This document shows, piece after piece, positions 1 through 8,731 of a stretch of DNA of 64,000 nt. Position numbers and translations under genes: made by a program. Below the pieces are notes generated by a model. The model searched no databases. It was not told the DNA's origin and worked only from the letters and a program-made list of their open reading frames with translations. The stretch lies in the NCBI RefSeq assembly GCF_002873395.1, contig NZ_MCUV01000031.1, forward strand, positions 1,264 through 65,263, in the 5' to 3' direction. Position 1 is the stretch's first letter. Each line of letters opens with the position of its first letter. Source of the DNA: Vibrio sp. 10N.286.49.B3 (GTDB lineage Bacteria; Pseudomonadota; Gammaproteobacteria; Enterobacterales; Vibrionaceae).

Positions 1-27
1 ATCCGTCCCCCTCCACCATATATAAAA

Positions 28-55
28 AAACCAGCTCATTGAGCTGGTTTTTTTT
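28..55. terminator. Bidirectional hairpin terminator
   Basis: Inverted repeat AAACCAGCTC / GAGCTGGTTT with a 3-nt loop, preceded by an A-run and followed by eight or more T, so it can stop transcription from either side. It probably ends a gene that lies before the window. The stretch from here to the next hairpin (about 56-235) shows no gene or recognisable site. Confidence 0.75.
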
Positions 56-233
56 CGCCGGTACAAACTTACACCGATAACCTCAACCATATTCCCCCAT
101 TAACACCCTCTTTATAAATTTCCACCTAAGGTATACATTACCAATAACCTCTCAGAGCTAAGCTTAGATTGCGGCATGAAAGGTAATCACACTTGTAAAA
201 GTAAGTTAATGTTCAGATCTGGTATTTTAGGGC

Positions 234-267
234 ACAAAAAAACGCTAACTGTCGAACAGTTAGCGTT
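234..267 (-). terminator. Rho-independent terminator of the Tim44-domain gene
   Basis: A perfect 12-bp stem (AACGCTAACTGT / ACAGTTAGCGTT) with a 3-nt loop. Read on the minus strand it is followed by a run of seven T. It lies about 60 bp past the stop codon of the Tim44-domain gene on the same strand. Confidence 0.85.
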
Positions 268-325
268 ATATTTTGATTGAAACTGCGTGATCCTATTTAG
301 CTCACGCTACACATTCAATACTCGA

Positions 326-1219
326 TTAGCCTTGAATCCCTACAATCAACCAAGGCGCATTAGGCGTGGTTAAATCACGTTCTAAGTGCCAGATATCTTC
401 GATGTTCTCTTCTGCATTGTCTGCAGCATCACGGTAACGACCACTAAACTGTAAGCTTAGCTGTGCTTTATTAGCATCGTAATCCGCACGTACAATTTCA
501 GCGTCAACATACATAACTTCCGTTTGCTGCTCACCTTCAACTTTTGCACGCTCTGCTTTTAGATCTTCATACAAGCTTGCTGATACATACTCTTCAATTG
601 TTTTTAGCTGATTGTGGTTCCAAGCACCCTGCAAAGTACGGTAATGCTCACGAGAGCCATTAACAAAAGCAGCTTGATCAAATTCTGGTGGGAAGTTGAA
701 AGGTACATCACTTTTCGCTGCACTACCAAATCCACCTGCTGATTGACCAGCTGGCTGTTCGAAGTTGTGAACATTCGCGTTTGGCTGCTGTGATTCAAAC
801 TTGCTTGGTTCCGCCTGACCACCGTAAGCTGGCTGACGTTGTTGCTGATTCATGCTGCCCAGCTTTGATCCAAGCATGCCTCGCATCAATTTAAAGATAA
901 CAAAGGCGATCAGACCCATAATCAGAATATCCATAAACTGGATACCATCAAATGCGCCGCCAAAGAAAGCCGCTAATAAACCACCAGCGAGTAGACCACC
1001 CATTAGACCACCCATCAGGCCTTTCTTACCTGAATTTTGTGCTCCTGCTGCTTGATCTTGTCGAACTGAATTAGTGTTCTGTCTTTGTTGCTTTGGTGCT
1101 GGAGCTGTTTTAAAGCTCTTACCAAAAGACTTACCACCACCAAATTTTTTCGCTTCGGCTATTGGACTAATCGCTACAGTCACCATTAGCAATGCGATAA
1201 TCGAAAATAAACGTTTCAT
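326..1219 (-). CDS. Tim44-like domain membrane protein
   Basis: A 297-residue protein with an N-terminal signal peptide (about residues 1-23, ending AEA), then a basic, Gly/Gln-rich low-complexity stretch. A Gly/Leu-rich hydrophobic segment and a second membrane helix (about residues 68-112) follow. The C-terminal ~130 residues have the fold pattern of Tim44-like domains (FVNGSREHYRTLQGAWN, then the beta-rich end). Bacterial members are inner-membrane proteins of unclear function; the mitochondrial namesake tethers the import motor. The start ATG has an AAGGA ribosome site 6 nt upstream. It is monocistronic, with its own terminator downstream and a divergent tetR gene 200 bp upstream. The family assignment is good; the role is unknown. 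Confidence 0.85.
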   Translation of the reverse strand: MKRLFSIIALLMVTVAISPIAEAKKFGGGKSFGKSFKTAPAPKQQRQNTNSVRQDQAAGAQNSGKKGLMGGLMGGLLAGGLLAAFFGGAFDGIQFMDILIMGLIAFVIFKLMRGMLGSKLGSMNQQQRQPAYGGQAEPSKFESQQPNANVHNFEQPAGQSAGGFGSAAKSDVPFNFPPEFDQAAFVNGSREHYRTLQGAWNHNQLKTIEEYVSASLYEDLKAERAKVEGEQQTEVMYVDAEIVRADYDANKAQLSLQFSGRYRDAADNAEENIEDIWHLERDLTTPNAPWLIVGIQG

Positions 1220-1417
1220 TATAATCCTTAAGGTTATGCCTTTTTGACTTGTCCATCATACTCGTTCAGCAATCACAATGAAATATTAACAAACTGTGTA
1301 CATGTTTCAGGATATTGCGAGCTGAATGAATATATACCTTAAATTACTCTTATCATTAGTTGACGGTGAATTTTCTCAAGCTTAAAATATCGAACAACGT
1401 TCATTTGGAAGGACCCC

Positions 1418-2008
1418 ATGGCAAGACGTAACGACCATAGTCGAGAAGAGTTGGTACAGCTCACCCTAACAGCAGTAAAACAATTTTTAAATGATCATTC
1501 CCATCATGATTTAAGCTTACGTAAAATTGCGACAATGATTGGTTATGTACCTAGTACTCTAGTGAACATTTTTGGTAATTACAATTTACTGCTCTTACAT
1601 GCGGTTGCTGATACCTTAGATGAACTATCACAAGAAGCCATAGAAGTTGTTGACAATAGTAATGATCCAAAACAAGTATTACTGGATCTTGCCTATTGTT
1701 ATCATGACTTTGCCGCAAGAAATGTTTATCGCTGGCAATTGATTTTTTCTCATAGCATGAACGGTGAAGCCTTACCTGAATGGCACGAAAATAAAATCAC
1801 GAATATGACGAGGATGCTTGAAGGGTTGCTGACGCATTTAGCCCCTCAGCGCTCAGAAAAGGAAATATTACAAGCTAGCCGTGTTCTATGGTCAGGCGTC
1901 CATGGAATAACCATGCTAAGTGTTGACGATAAGTTTTTTACCGATAAAACTATCGATGGCAAAGAACTGATTAATAATCTCATTTCAAATTACCTCGCGA
2001 ACTGGTAG
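1418..2008 (+). CDS. TetR/AcrR family transcriptional regulator
   Basis: A 196-residue one-domain regulator. The N-terminal ~60 residues form the TetR helix-turn-helix (LSLRKIATMIGYVPSTLVNIFGN, the recognition helix being near residues 35-55). The remainder is an all-helical ligand or dimerisation domain resembling the WHG-type C-terminal domain. A GGAAGGA ribosome site precedes the ATG. The gene is only 21 bp before the MFS-acyltransferase fusion on the same strand, so the two are probably co-transcribed, and the regulator may control that transporter and itself. The ligand and operator are not identifiable from sequence. Confidence 0.88.
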   Translation: MARRNDHSREELVQLTLTAVKQFLNDHSHHDLSLRKIATMIGYVPSTLVNIFGNYNLLLLHAVADTLDELSQEAIEVVDNSNDPKQVLLDLAYCYHDFAARNVYRWQLIFSHSMNGEALPEWHENKITNMTRMLEGLLTHLAPQRSEKEILQASRVLWSGVHGITMLSVDDKFFTDKTIDGKELINNLISNYLANW

Positions 2009-2029
2009 TCATTTTAGAAAGGATAAGTA

Positions 2030-3907
2030 ATGGTACGTAATAGCCAACATTCTTCACTATTAACTCAGAGAAAGTTCCTCCCCTATTTTATCACTCAATT
2101 TTTTGGGGCTTTCAATGACAACATCTTTAAGAATGTACTGTTACTCTTTGTTGCCTTTGCCAATATTGATGCCTTGCCTATCTCCAGTAACCTTTTTATC
2201 AATTTAGCTGCCGGGCTTTTCATTTTACCTTTCTTTCTGTTTTCAGCTTTTGCTGGCGTGCTTGCGGATAAATATGAAAAGTCATGGTTTATTCGTAAAG
2301 TTAAGATCTTTGAAATACTCATTATGTCGTTAGGAGCGATTGGGTTTATTTATGAAAGTTACTTAATTTTACTACTGTTACTTTTTTTAATGGGCACTCA
2401 ATCTGCGTTTTTTGGTCCAGTAAAATATGCTTTGCTACCACAGCAGTTATCAGAAAAAGAGCTTGTCCCAGGTAATGCGTTAGTCGAAACAGGCACATTC
2501 TTAGCGATTTTATTAGGTACGATCATCGCAGGATTTATTGCCTCAGCCGAACATGCTCGTTACATTGCTGCGGTGGGGGTTATTGCTTTTGCCGTTGTCG
2601 GTTATCTTGCTAGCCGCAGCATTCCTTATGCTGCCGCTGCCTCACCAGATCTTAAGGTAAAATGGCAGCCTATTCGCTTGATGCGCGAGACCATAGGGAA
2701 AGTTAAACAAGATAAAGTCACCTACCAAGCCATCATGGCCATTAGTTGGTTCTGGTTTTTAGGCGCGACTTACTTAACCCAGTTCCCCAATTTTACCAAA
2801 TTACACTTACATGCTAATGAGAGTGCGGTGGCTTTTCTTCTCGCCCTCTTTTCTATCGGTATCGCCATAGGATCTTTACTGTGCGATAAGTTATCTAATC
2901 ATCGTATTGAAATTGGTATCATTCCTATTGGTAGTCTAGGGATCACCATTTTCGGACTGCTAATGGCGCTGTCTATTCCTGCTGATTTGCCCCATTTTGA
3001 AACATTGCTCACCTTTCTTAATCACCGTGCGCTGTGGCCGATGTTTACCTATCTTCTATTGATTGGGATTTCAGGTGGAATATTCATTGTTCCACTTTAT
3101 GCCTTAGTGCAACAGCGAGCACCTCAGAATCAACGCTCTCAAATTATTGCTGGGCTTAATATTTATAATGCACTATTTATGGTAGGAAGCGCGATACTCG
3201 GCATTGTGATGCTCAGTGTATTACAAGCTTCAATTCCTACTTTATTCATCACTTTATCGCTCGTTAACCTATTCGTATCTTTTTACTTAGTAAACCAAGC
3301 ACCAATCTATTTAGTTCGCTTTTTACTTTGGATTGTAACGCATACTCTATATCGAGTTACGCACAAGAACACGCATCACTTGCCGCAACAAGGTGGGGCA
3401 CTGATTGTTTGTAACCATGTTAGCTATATGGATGCCTTGCTGCTCAGTGCCGTATGTCCTCGCCTAATACGCTTTGTCATGGAAGAGGATTACGCTAACC
3501 TTCCACCACTGCGTAAGTTTTTAAATCGTGCAGGTGTCATACCGATTTCATCGACCCGTAGAGGCTCTATTCGTCAAGCGTTCACTGAGATAGAACACGC
3601 GCTTTCTGAAGGTCATATCGTCTGTATTTTTCCAGAGGGACACTTAACGCCTGACGGTGAAATTCAAGAGTTTATGCGCGGTATAGACATTATTTTACGT
3701 CGTTCACCAGTACCAGTGATCCCTATGGCACTGAAAGGCTTATGGGGGAGTTACTTTAGCCGTCATAAAGGAAAAGCGTGTAAAGGTCTCCCTTCTCGAT
3801 TCTGGTCTAAGATCGAAATCGAAGTTGGAGCCCCTGTTGAGCCTAAAATGGCCACGACTACCACTATGCGTGAGCAGGTTGCTCAACTTCGTGGCAATTG
3901 GTGCTAA
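2030..3907 (+). CDS. MFS transporter fused to a PlsC-type acyltransferase
   Basis: A 625-residue two-part membrane protein. Residues about 10-430 are a 12-helix major facilitator of the LplT (lysophospholipid flippase) type, opening with FFGAFNDNIFKNV. Residues about 440-625 are a 1-acyl-glycerophosphate acyltransferase domain with the catalytic NHxxxxD motif (NHVSYMD, near 462-468) and the FPEG substrate motif (near 534). This is the arrangement of LplT plus the N-terminal half of Aas, but the acyl-ACP synthetase domain found in the large Aas fusions is absent. By family logic it could flip lysophospholipids inward and re-acylate them with acyl-ACP or acyl-CoA made elsewhere. The ribosome site AAAGGA is clear. 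It follows the tetR gene by 21 bp. Confidence 0.88.
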   Translation: MVRNSQHSSLLTQRKFLPYFITQFFGAFNDNIFKNVLLLFVAFANIDALPISSNLFINLAAGLFILPFFLFSAFAGVLADKYEKSWFIRKVKIFEILIMSLGAIGFIYESYLILLLLLFLMGTQSAFFGPVKYALLPQQLSEKELVPGNALVETGTFLAILLGTIIAGFIASAEHARYIAAVGVIAFAVVGYLASRSIPYAAAASPDLKVKWQPIRLMRETIGKVKQDKVTYQAIMAISWFWFLGATYLTQFPNFTKLHLHANESAVAFLLALFSIGIAIGSLLCDKLSNHRIEIGIIPIGSLGITIFGLLMALSIPADLPHFETLLTFLNHRALWPMFTYLLLIGISGGIFIVPLYALVQQRAPQNQRSQIIAGLNIYNALFMVGSAILGIVMLSVLQASIPTLFITLSLVNLFVSFYLVNQAPIYLVRFLLWIVTHTLYRVTHKNTHHLPQQGGALIVCNHVSYMDALLLSAVCPRLIRFVMEEDYANLPPLRKFLNRAGVIPISSTRRGSIRQAFTEIEHALSEGHIVCIFPEGHLTPDGEIQEFMRGIDIILRRSPVPVIPMALKGLWGSYFSRHKGKACKGLPSRFWSKIEIEVGAPVEPKMATTTTMREQVAQLRGNWC

Positions 3908-3935
3908 ACAACCGATATAAAAAGGATTAAAATTA

Positions 3936-4865
3936 ATGTTAATGTCAAAGCGTAGTGTGCCTTTTTTCATTGCTGGGCTATTGTGCCTAACGCCTTATAT
4001 TACCTCACCAACCGCATTAGTCATTGGCTTCTTACTAGCGAGTTTAGGTCTGGTCCCACAAGAGTTAGCGATTGGCTCACTAACTAAAAAGCTGCTGGCT
4101 TATTCCATTGTTGGCTTAGGGTTTGGTATACATTTTCAAGAAGCTTTGGCTGTGACCTCTGATGGTATCGGATTAATTCTTGCCACTATCATTGGGACGT
4201 TAATTATTGGCTGGGGGTTGGCTCGACAGATTGGGCTTGATAAACATACTGGTCACTTAATCGCATCAGGTACAGCAATCTGTGGAGGTAGTGCTATTGC
4301 CGCGGTTGCTCCGGCAATTAAAGCCAATGATGAACAAATTGGTTTAGCGCTTGCGACCGTTTTTGTACTCAACTCAATCGCCCTATTCATTTTCCCTATG
4401 ATCGGTCATGCATTGGGACTAAGCCAACATACTTTCGGCACATGGGCAGCCATTGCGATTCATGATACTTCATCAGTAGTGGGGGCGGCTTCTGCCTATG
4501 GACAAGAAGCACTGACAACAGCAACGACATTAAAACTGGCTCGCGCTTTGTGGATCATCCCTGTCGCCTTTATCAGTGCACTGCTATTTAAGAGTAAACA
4601 AAAGAAAATCACGATCCCGTACTTTATCTTCTTTTACTGTTTTGCCATTTTGATCAGCGATTGGTTACCACAATTTGAGCATTTATATCAGGGGGTATTT
4701 TCAATTGCGGAGCGAGCTTTAGTGGTGTGCTTATTTTTAATTGGTAGCAATATTTCAATCACTAAACTCAAAGCATCTGGACCAAAACCTCTCATTTTAG
4801 GCGTGAGTTTATGGATTATTGTTTCAGTGACATCACTAAGTTGGCTGCTCATGACACAAGCTTAA
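3936..4865 (+). CDS. yeiH: YeiH family putative sulfate exporter
   Basis: A 309-residue integral membrane protein with about 9-10 hydrophobic helices and the family signature ([17 protein letters not shown] around residues 109-125, then an [15 protein letters not shown] motif near 175-190). The length matches YeiH/UPF0324 proteins, which are predicted sulfur-compound exporters, often under LysR control. Two in-frame ATGs lie 6 nt apart; the first is taken here, with an AAAGGA site upstream. It sits 28 bp after the MFS-acyltransferase gene and may be the third gene of that operon. The substrate is not determinable here. Confidence 0.88.
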   Translation: MLMSKRSVPFFIAGLLCLTPYITSPTALVIGFLLASLGLVPQELAIGSLTKKLLAYSIVGLGFGIHFQEALAVTSDGIGLILATIIGTLIIGWGLARQIGLDKHTGHLIASGTAICGGSAIAAVAPAIKANDEQIGLALATVFVLNSIALFIFPMIGHALGLSQHTFGTWAAIAIHDTSSVVGAASAYGQEALTTATTLKLARALWIIPVAFISALLFKSKQKKITIPYFIFFYCFAILISDWLPQFEHLYQGVFSIAERALVVCLFLIGSNISITKLKASGPKPLILGVSLWIIVSVTSLSWLLMTQA

Positions 4866-4878
4866 TAGGCGACATATA

Positions 4879-4914
4879 CCCTAGCTTATTTACCCTGATT
4901 GCTAGGGTTATTTT
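4879..4914 (+). terminator. Weak hairpin terminator after yeiH
   Basis: A 7-bp stem CCCTAGC / GCTAGGG with a 15-nt loop, followed by TTATTTTT on the plus strand, 13 bp past the yeiH stop. It overlaps the 3' end of the small minus-strand reading frame 4886-5050. The stem is short and the loop long, so the call is moderate. Confidence 0.5.
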
Positions 4915-5050
4915 TCATTGATAATTTATGCAAAGCTAAGCCTACCACTAATACAAATGCGCTCAATTCTGCCAATGAGCGCGTTAACCCTTCACTGTAA
5001 AAAGCTAAGCTAAGTTGTAACAACACCACAATCAGTAATATCACTTTCAT
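4886..5050 (-). CDS. Small 54-residue hydrophobic protein (hypothetical)
   Basis: A short reading frame running from ATG at 5050 to TAA at 4886. The product starts MKVILLIVVLLQLSLAFYSE, a single strongly hydrophobic helix. A second hydrophobic stretch (AFVLVVGLAL) follows, then a short basic tail (HKLSMKNN). A GGAAAG ribosome-site candidate lies 10 nt upstream. It would be a small inner-membrane protein with one or two helices. It is unrelated to any function I can name. It sits between the convergent ends of yeiH and the men operon. Support is only the hydrophobic composition, ribosome site and otherwise empty interval. Confidence 0.45.
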   Translation of the reverse strand: MKVILLIVVLLQLSLAFYSEGLTRSLAELSAFVLVVGLALHKLSMKNNPSNQGK

Positions 5051-5128
5051 ACGTTATCGACTTTCCATGACAATTTATCGATAAAGTATGGCGCAATCCG
5101 CTTAAGTTAGAAATTCACTTTTGATCTA

Positions 5129-6670
5129 TCAAATAACTCGAAAGTTGTTTTGATGTGCCGTTAACCATGATTTTAGAGCCTGTCGCGACACTTTTATGCC
5201 GCTATGTGGTAACTCTGGCATGTGGAAATAGAAAATTGGCCATTTGAATTTATCTAATTTGTCACGTAAGAAGTCGTTATACCGTTCAATACTCTCAAGC
5301 TGTTGAGTTTGTACAATCGCAATGGGACGAGCACCAAATTCACTATCCTCTACTGCAAGAATAAACGCCTGCTCGATAAGAGGGTGAGCATTTAATGCTG
5401 CCTCAATTTCCTCACAGTGAATATTTTCACCACCGGATATAAATAAGTTATCGGCTCGACCAATAATCTGCAGCTCATCGCCATCTAACCAACAACCTAA
5501 ATCTTGGCTGTTATACCAACCAGAGCTATCAAGCAATGACGTCACTTCGCCTTGCTTATAGTAGCCCTGTGCCAACGTATCTCCCGCGATATAGATCGTT
5601 TGTTGGGCAACTTTCACCTTACGATGAGAAATAACACTGCCAACACTATTTTTTCCATCAACACGCTTCATGGTAACCGTTGACGCCGCTTCTGTCATGC
5701 CATAACCAATCCATGTATCAATACCTTGCGTTGCCGCTTGTTGACCTAGAGAGAGAGGGATATGACTTCCTCCTAACAACACTCGCTGTAAAGACAATAC
5801 TTCACTCGTTTGCAGCAAGCGAGCTAACTGAGTGGCAACTAATGAGGCGTGAGTAACACCTTTAATATCTTGGTTTAAGTTGCCCTGCCCCACTTTTAAC
5901 TGCCCACCAGCAACAAGCCAACGCCAAATGATAGCTAAGCCAGAGACATGATACATAGGTAAACTGAGTAACCAACAATCCTCTTGCCCAAATGCAAAGC
6001 GATTCAACAACCCTTTGGCTGAAGCAATATGCTGACCTGACGTGTGAAGAACCGCTTTGGGTGTGCCTGTCGAGCCCGAGGTGAAAATGATGGAGGCTAA
6101 TTGATCCAGATCTTGGCAATCACGCTTTGTACAATCCACATCATATTCATCAATGGATAACGTATCGAGCATAGGCAGATTGATTAACGTCACTTGTTGC
6201 TTTAAACGTTCATTGTCACTTGTCATCCACTGTTGACGGTGCGATGACAGGGAAAGCTGATCAAACCATAGATAAGCGCGAGAGTACTTCCCATACTCAC
6301 CAGGCTTATATAACGTATTCAGTTTTGTTGCTATCTGCATATAAGGCTGTATAGGGGAAAATGCAGGACAGATACCTAGAGATAAGCAAGCAAGATAAAT
6401 ACACACAAGCTCTGGGCTATTTTTACCCACCAGCAATAAGACATCACCGGCTTGTAACCCTTGTGTATGAAGTTTACTTTGATATTGAGCAGTAACGAGC
6501 GCTAATTCTTGCCATGTATAGTCATGGTGAGCAGTAATATAAGCGATATCATGAGGTCTTATATCAACCCACTGACTTAACAGCGATAAAAACGTATAAC
6601 CACTCAGATCATCGCTCCTGCTATTACTATTACTATTACTATTACGGCTAAGATTGCCAGATAAGCTCAT
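5129..6670 (-). CDS. menE: o-Succinylbenzoate-CoA ligase MenE
   Basis: Adenylate-forming ligase that activates o-succinylbenzoate to its CoA thioester in menaquinone synthesis. The ATP-binding loop IIFTSGSTGTPKAVLHT, the GYGMTEAAS adenine motif, the GRADNLFISGGENIHCEEIE hinge and the C-terminal lysine region (SGIKVSRQALK) are all present. The ATG at 6670 is chosen (513 residues). It has an AAGAG site about 10 nt upstream and overlaps menC by 23 bp, whereas the frame could extend to 6742. It is the last gene of menF-D-H-B-C-E. Unusual is an Asn-Ser hexanucleotide repeat near residues 7-17, immediately after the menC stop. Confidence 0.93.
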   Translation of the reverse strand: MSLSGNLSRNSNSNSNSRSDDLSGYTFLSLLSQWVDIRPHDIAYITAHHDYTWQELALVTAQYQSKLHTQGLQAGDVLLLVGKNSPELVCIYLACLSLGICPAFSPIQPYMQIATKLNTLYKPGEYGKYSRAYLWFDQLSLSSHRQQWMTSDNERLKQQVTLINLPMLDTLSIDEYDVDCTKRDCQDLDQLASIIFTSGSTGTPKAVLHTSGQHIASAKGLLNRFAFGQEDCWLLSLPMYHVSGLAIIWRWLVAGGQLKVGQGNLNQDIKGVTHASLVATQLARLLQTSEVLSLQRVLLGGSHIPLSLGQQAATQGIDTWIGYGMTEAASTVTMKRVDGKNSVGSVISHRKVKVAQQTIYIAGDTLAQGYYKQGEVTSLLDSSGWYNSQDLGCWLDGDELQIIGRADNLFISGGENIHCEEIEAALNAHPLIEQAFILAVEDSEFGARPIAIVQTQQLESIERYNDFLRDKLDKFKWPIFYFHMPELPHSGIKVSRQALKSWLTAHQNNFRVI

Positions 6671-7655
6671 GATCAGATAACTCTTGCAGTGGTAAATCGC
6701 TTTCAGGCCAAGGGGTAACAAGTTGCGTTTTAAATAAACCAATCGTATCTAGCCCCGGCACTTCATCAGGCAGTTGCCATTTCGCTAAACGTGCTAATTG
6801 GCTCAGCCCTAAGCTCGACTCTAAACTCGAACTGATCACCGGCTGAATACCCATTTTTTGTGCTTGCTGAATAAGCTCAATACAAAAATCCACGGAGCCT
6901 ATCAAAGTTGGCTTGATGACGATTGCTTTTGCTCCGACTAAGGTATCTAACGAAAAATCGCTCTGACGAACCGCTTGTTGCAAAGTTTCATCCCAAGCAA
7001 TGGCAATACCAGTATCAAACGCAAAACTTAAACTGTCACTGGGTAAAGAACATGGCTCTTCTAGAAAGGCAATACGCTGACGGAGTGACGGAGTAATATA
7101 GTGAGCAAATTTAATCGCTTTCTCTTTGCTCCACGCTTGGTTGGCATCTAGCCTTAACGTTAAATCGGCAATCGACTCTAAAAAGAGGTTGGTTAGCATT
7201 CCATCACGGATCACTTCATAAAGCCCAACTTTTACTTTTGCTACCTTTTGCCCTGCCATTGCTGAAAAAACAGGTAATAGCTCATCAGGATCGCCGCTGC
7301 AAAGTGGCGCTGAAGTATAATTCCCAGCCTCGGGTAACTCACCGCGTAACTCCAGCTCTGCCATTGAAAGACCAAAAGCAACCGAAGGGTATAAACTACG
7401 TAAACTAACTAGATCAGCAAAGGATGATTCACCTTGCTGACTTACCCAAGTAGCAAGAACGGCCTGAGCCTGAGCCCCTGCTTGATCAGCATCTTCCAAG
7501 CTAAAGGTCGGTAAAGGGGCGATTTCTCCTCGCCCAACTTTACCGTTTTGCAACAGTTCCACCACCCAACCGACTCGCTCTTTAAGACGTTCGTTACGGA
7601 CAATAACACCACTGTCCATAGGAAGACGATAACGGTAGAGTTTGGCACTGCGCAT
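6648..7655 (-). CDS. menC: o-Succinylbenzoate synthase MenC
   Basis: Enolase-superfamily enzyme that dehydrates SHCHC to o-succinylbenzoate. At 335 residues it has the usual length. The second-sphere KVKVG lysine motif (near residue 140), the metal ligands in LRLDANQAWS and FLEEPC, a third acidic site (AWDET) and the catalytic lysine in AIVIKPTLIG are all visible. An AAGGA site lies 8 nt before the ATG. It follows menB after a 108-bp gap with no clear terminator and overlaps menE by 23 bp, suggesting translational coupling to menE. Confidence 0.94.
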   Translation of the reverse strand: MRSAKLYRYRLPMDSGVIVRNERLKERVGWVVELLQNGKVGRGEIAPLPTFSLEDADQAGAQAQAVLATWVSQQGESSFADLVSLRSLYPSVAFGLSMAELELRGELPEAGNYTSAPLCSGDPDELLPVFSAMAGQKVAKVKVGLYEVIRDGMLTNLFLESIADLTLRLDANQAWSKEKAIKFAHYITPSLRQRIAFLEEPCSLPSDSLSFAFDTGIAIAWDETLQQAVRQSDFSLDTLVGAKAIVIKPTLIGSVDFCIELIQQAQKMGIQPVISSSLESSLGLSQLARLAKWQLPDEVPGLDTIGLFKTQLVTPWPESDLPLQELSDHELIWQS

Positions 7656-7763
7656 AAATAATCCTTGTTAGCTTATAGCAATCGTAATAAATAACCTGTC
7701 ATCCTAACGCGTTATCATACTTCATAACATCGTTAGCATTTTTGCTTGATCTGCAGACCTTTT

Positions 7764-8630
7764 TTATGGGTTACGTGGGAATTTATCAAAGTCAGGGCGG
7801 CGCTTTTCATTAAAGGCATTACGACCTTCCTGCCCTTCCTCTGTCATGTAGAACATCATGGTTGCGTTACCCGCGAGTTCTTGCAAGCCTGCTTGACCGT
7901 CACAATCTGCATTCAATGCCGCTTTTAGACAGCGCAGTGCCATTGGGCTATGCTGTAATACTTCACGACACCAACGTACTGTTTCTTTCTCTAAATCTTC
8001 AACAGCAACTACCGTGTTTACCAGTCCCATATCTAAGGCTTCTTGTGCATCATAGAAACGACATAAGAACCAGATCTCACGCGCTTTCTTTTGACCAACA
8101 ATGCGTGCCATATAAGAGGCACCCCAACCGCCATCAAAAGAGCCGACTTTTGGACCTGTTTGACCAAATTGAGCATTTTCAGCCGCAATGGTTAAATCAC
8201 ACATCATATGCAATACATGACCGCCACCAACAGCGTACCCAGCGACAGCAGCAATAACTGGCTTAGGACAAGTACGAATTTGACGCTGGAAATCTAAAAC
8301 ATTTAAGTGATGAGTACCGCTATCGTCACGGTAGCCACCGTAGTCGCCACGAATTTTTTGGTCACCACCAGAACAGAACGCATCTTCACCTAAACCGGTT
8401 AAAATAATAACACCGACCTGCTCATCATAACGCGCGTCTGCTAGCGCATTAATCATCTCTTTTACGGTACCAGGACGAAAAGCATTACGTACTTGTGGGC
8501 GCGCTATCGTAATTTTAGCAATACCGTCGCTGGATTTATGATATTGGATATCTTCATAATCACCACTGCAGTCAGTCCAGTTAACTGGTGCGTAAAGTTC
8601 TTGTTCAGAAATGCCTACTGTTCTTGACAT
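7764..8630 (-). CDS. menB: 1,4-Dihydroxy-2-naphthoyl-CoA synthase MenB
   Basis: Crotonase-fold enzyme that cyclises o-succinylbenzoyl-CoA to 1,4-dihydroxy-2-naphthoyl-CoA. The 288-residue product carries the oxyanion-hole motifs ([15 protein letters not shown] and [19 protein letters not shown]), the [11 protein letters not shown] segment and the conserved C-terminal [15 protein letters not shown] tail of MenB. The length matches the family. It is the fourth gene of the operon, 101 bp after menH and 108 bp before menC. Neither gap shows a convincing terminator. Confidence 0.96.
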   Translation of the reverse strand: MSRTVGISEQELYAPVNWTDCSGDYEDIQYHKSSDGIAKITIARPQVRNAFRPGTVKEMINALADARYDEQVGVIILTGLGEDAFCSGGDQKIRGDYGGYRDDSGTHHLNVLDFQRQIRTCPKPVIAAVAGYAVGGGHVLHMMCDLTIAAENAQFGQTGPKVGSFDGGWGASYMARIVGQKKAREIWFLCRFYDAQEALDMGLVNTVVAVEDLEKETVRWCREVLQHSPMALRCLKAALNADCDGQAGLQELAGNATMMFYMTEEGQEGRNAFNEKRRPDFDKFPRNP

Positions 8631-8731
8631 GATAATTCCTATTATTCCGTTGAGAAACGCTGATTAAATAATAAAAGCCATTGGTAAATATCCAGCTTAC
8701 TATGCGATGAAAGCTCAGCAATCAATGAGTG

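Noticed and set aside
604..822. Open frame antisense or alternative-frame within the Tim44-domain gene
   Set aside because: Low-complexity composition mirrors the Gln/Ser-rich codons of the real gene; no ribosome site and no recognisable domain.
6671..6742. 24-codon upstream extension of menE
   Set aside because: It lies wholly inside menC, has no homology to MenE N-termini, and the ATG at 6670 has a ribosome site.
7656..7763. Gap between menB and menC as an operon boundary
   Set aside because: Only a 10-bp palindrome (TAACGCGTTA) is present, without a T-tail; nothing convincing for a terminator or promoter, so menC and menE are kept in the operon.
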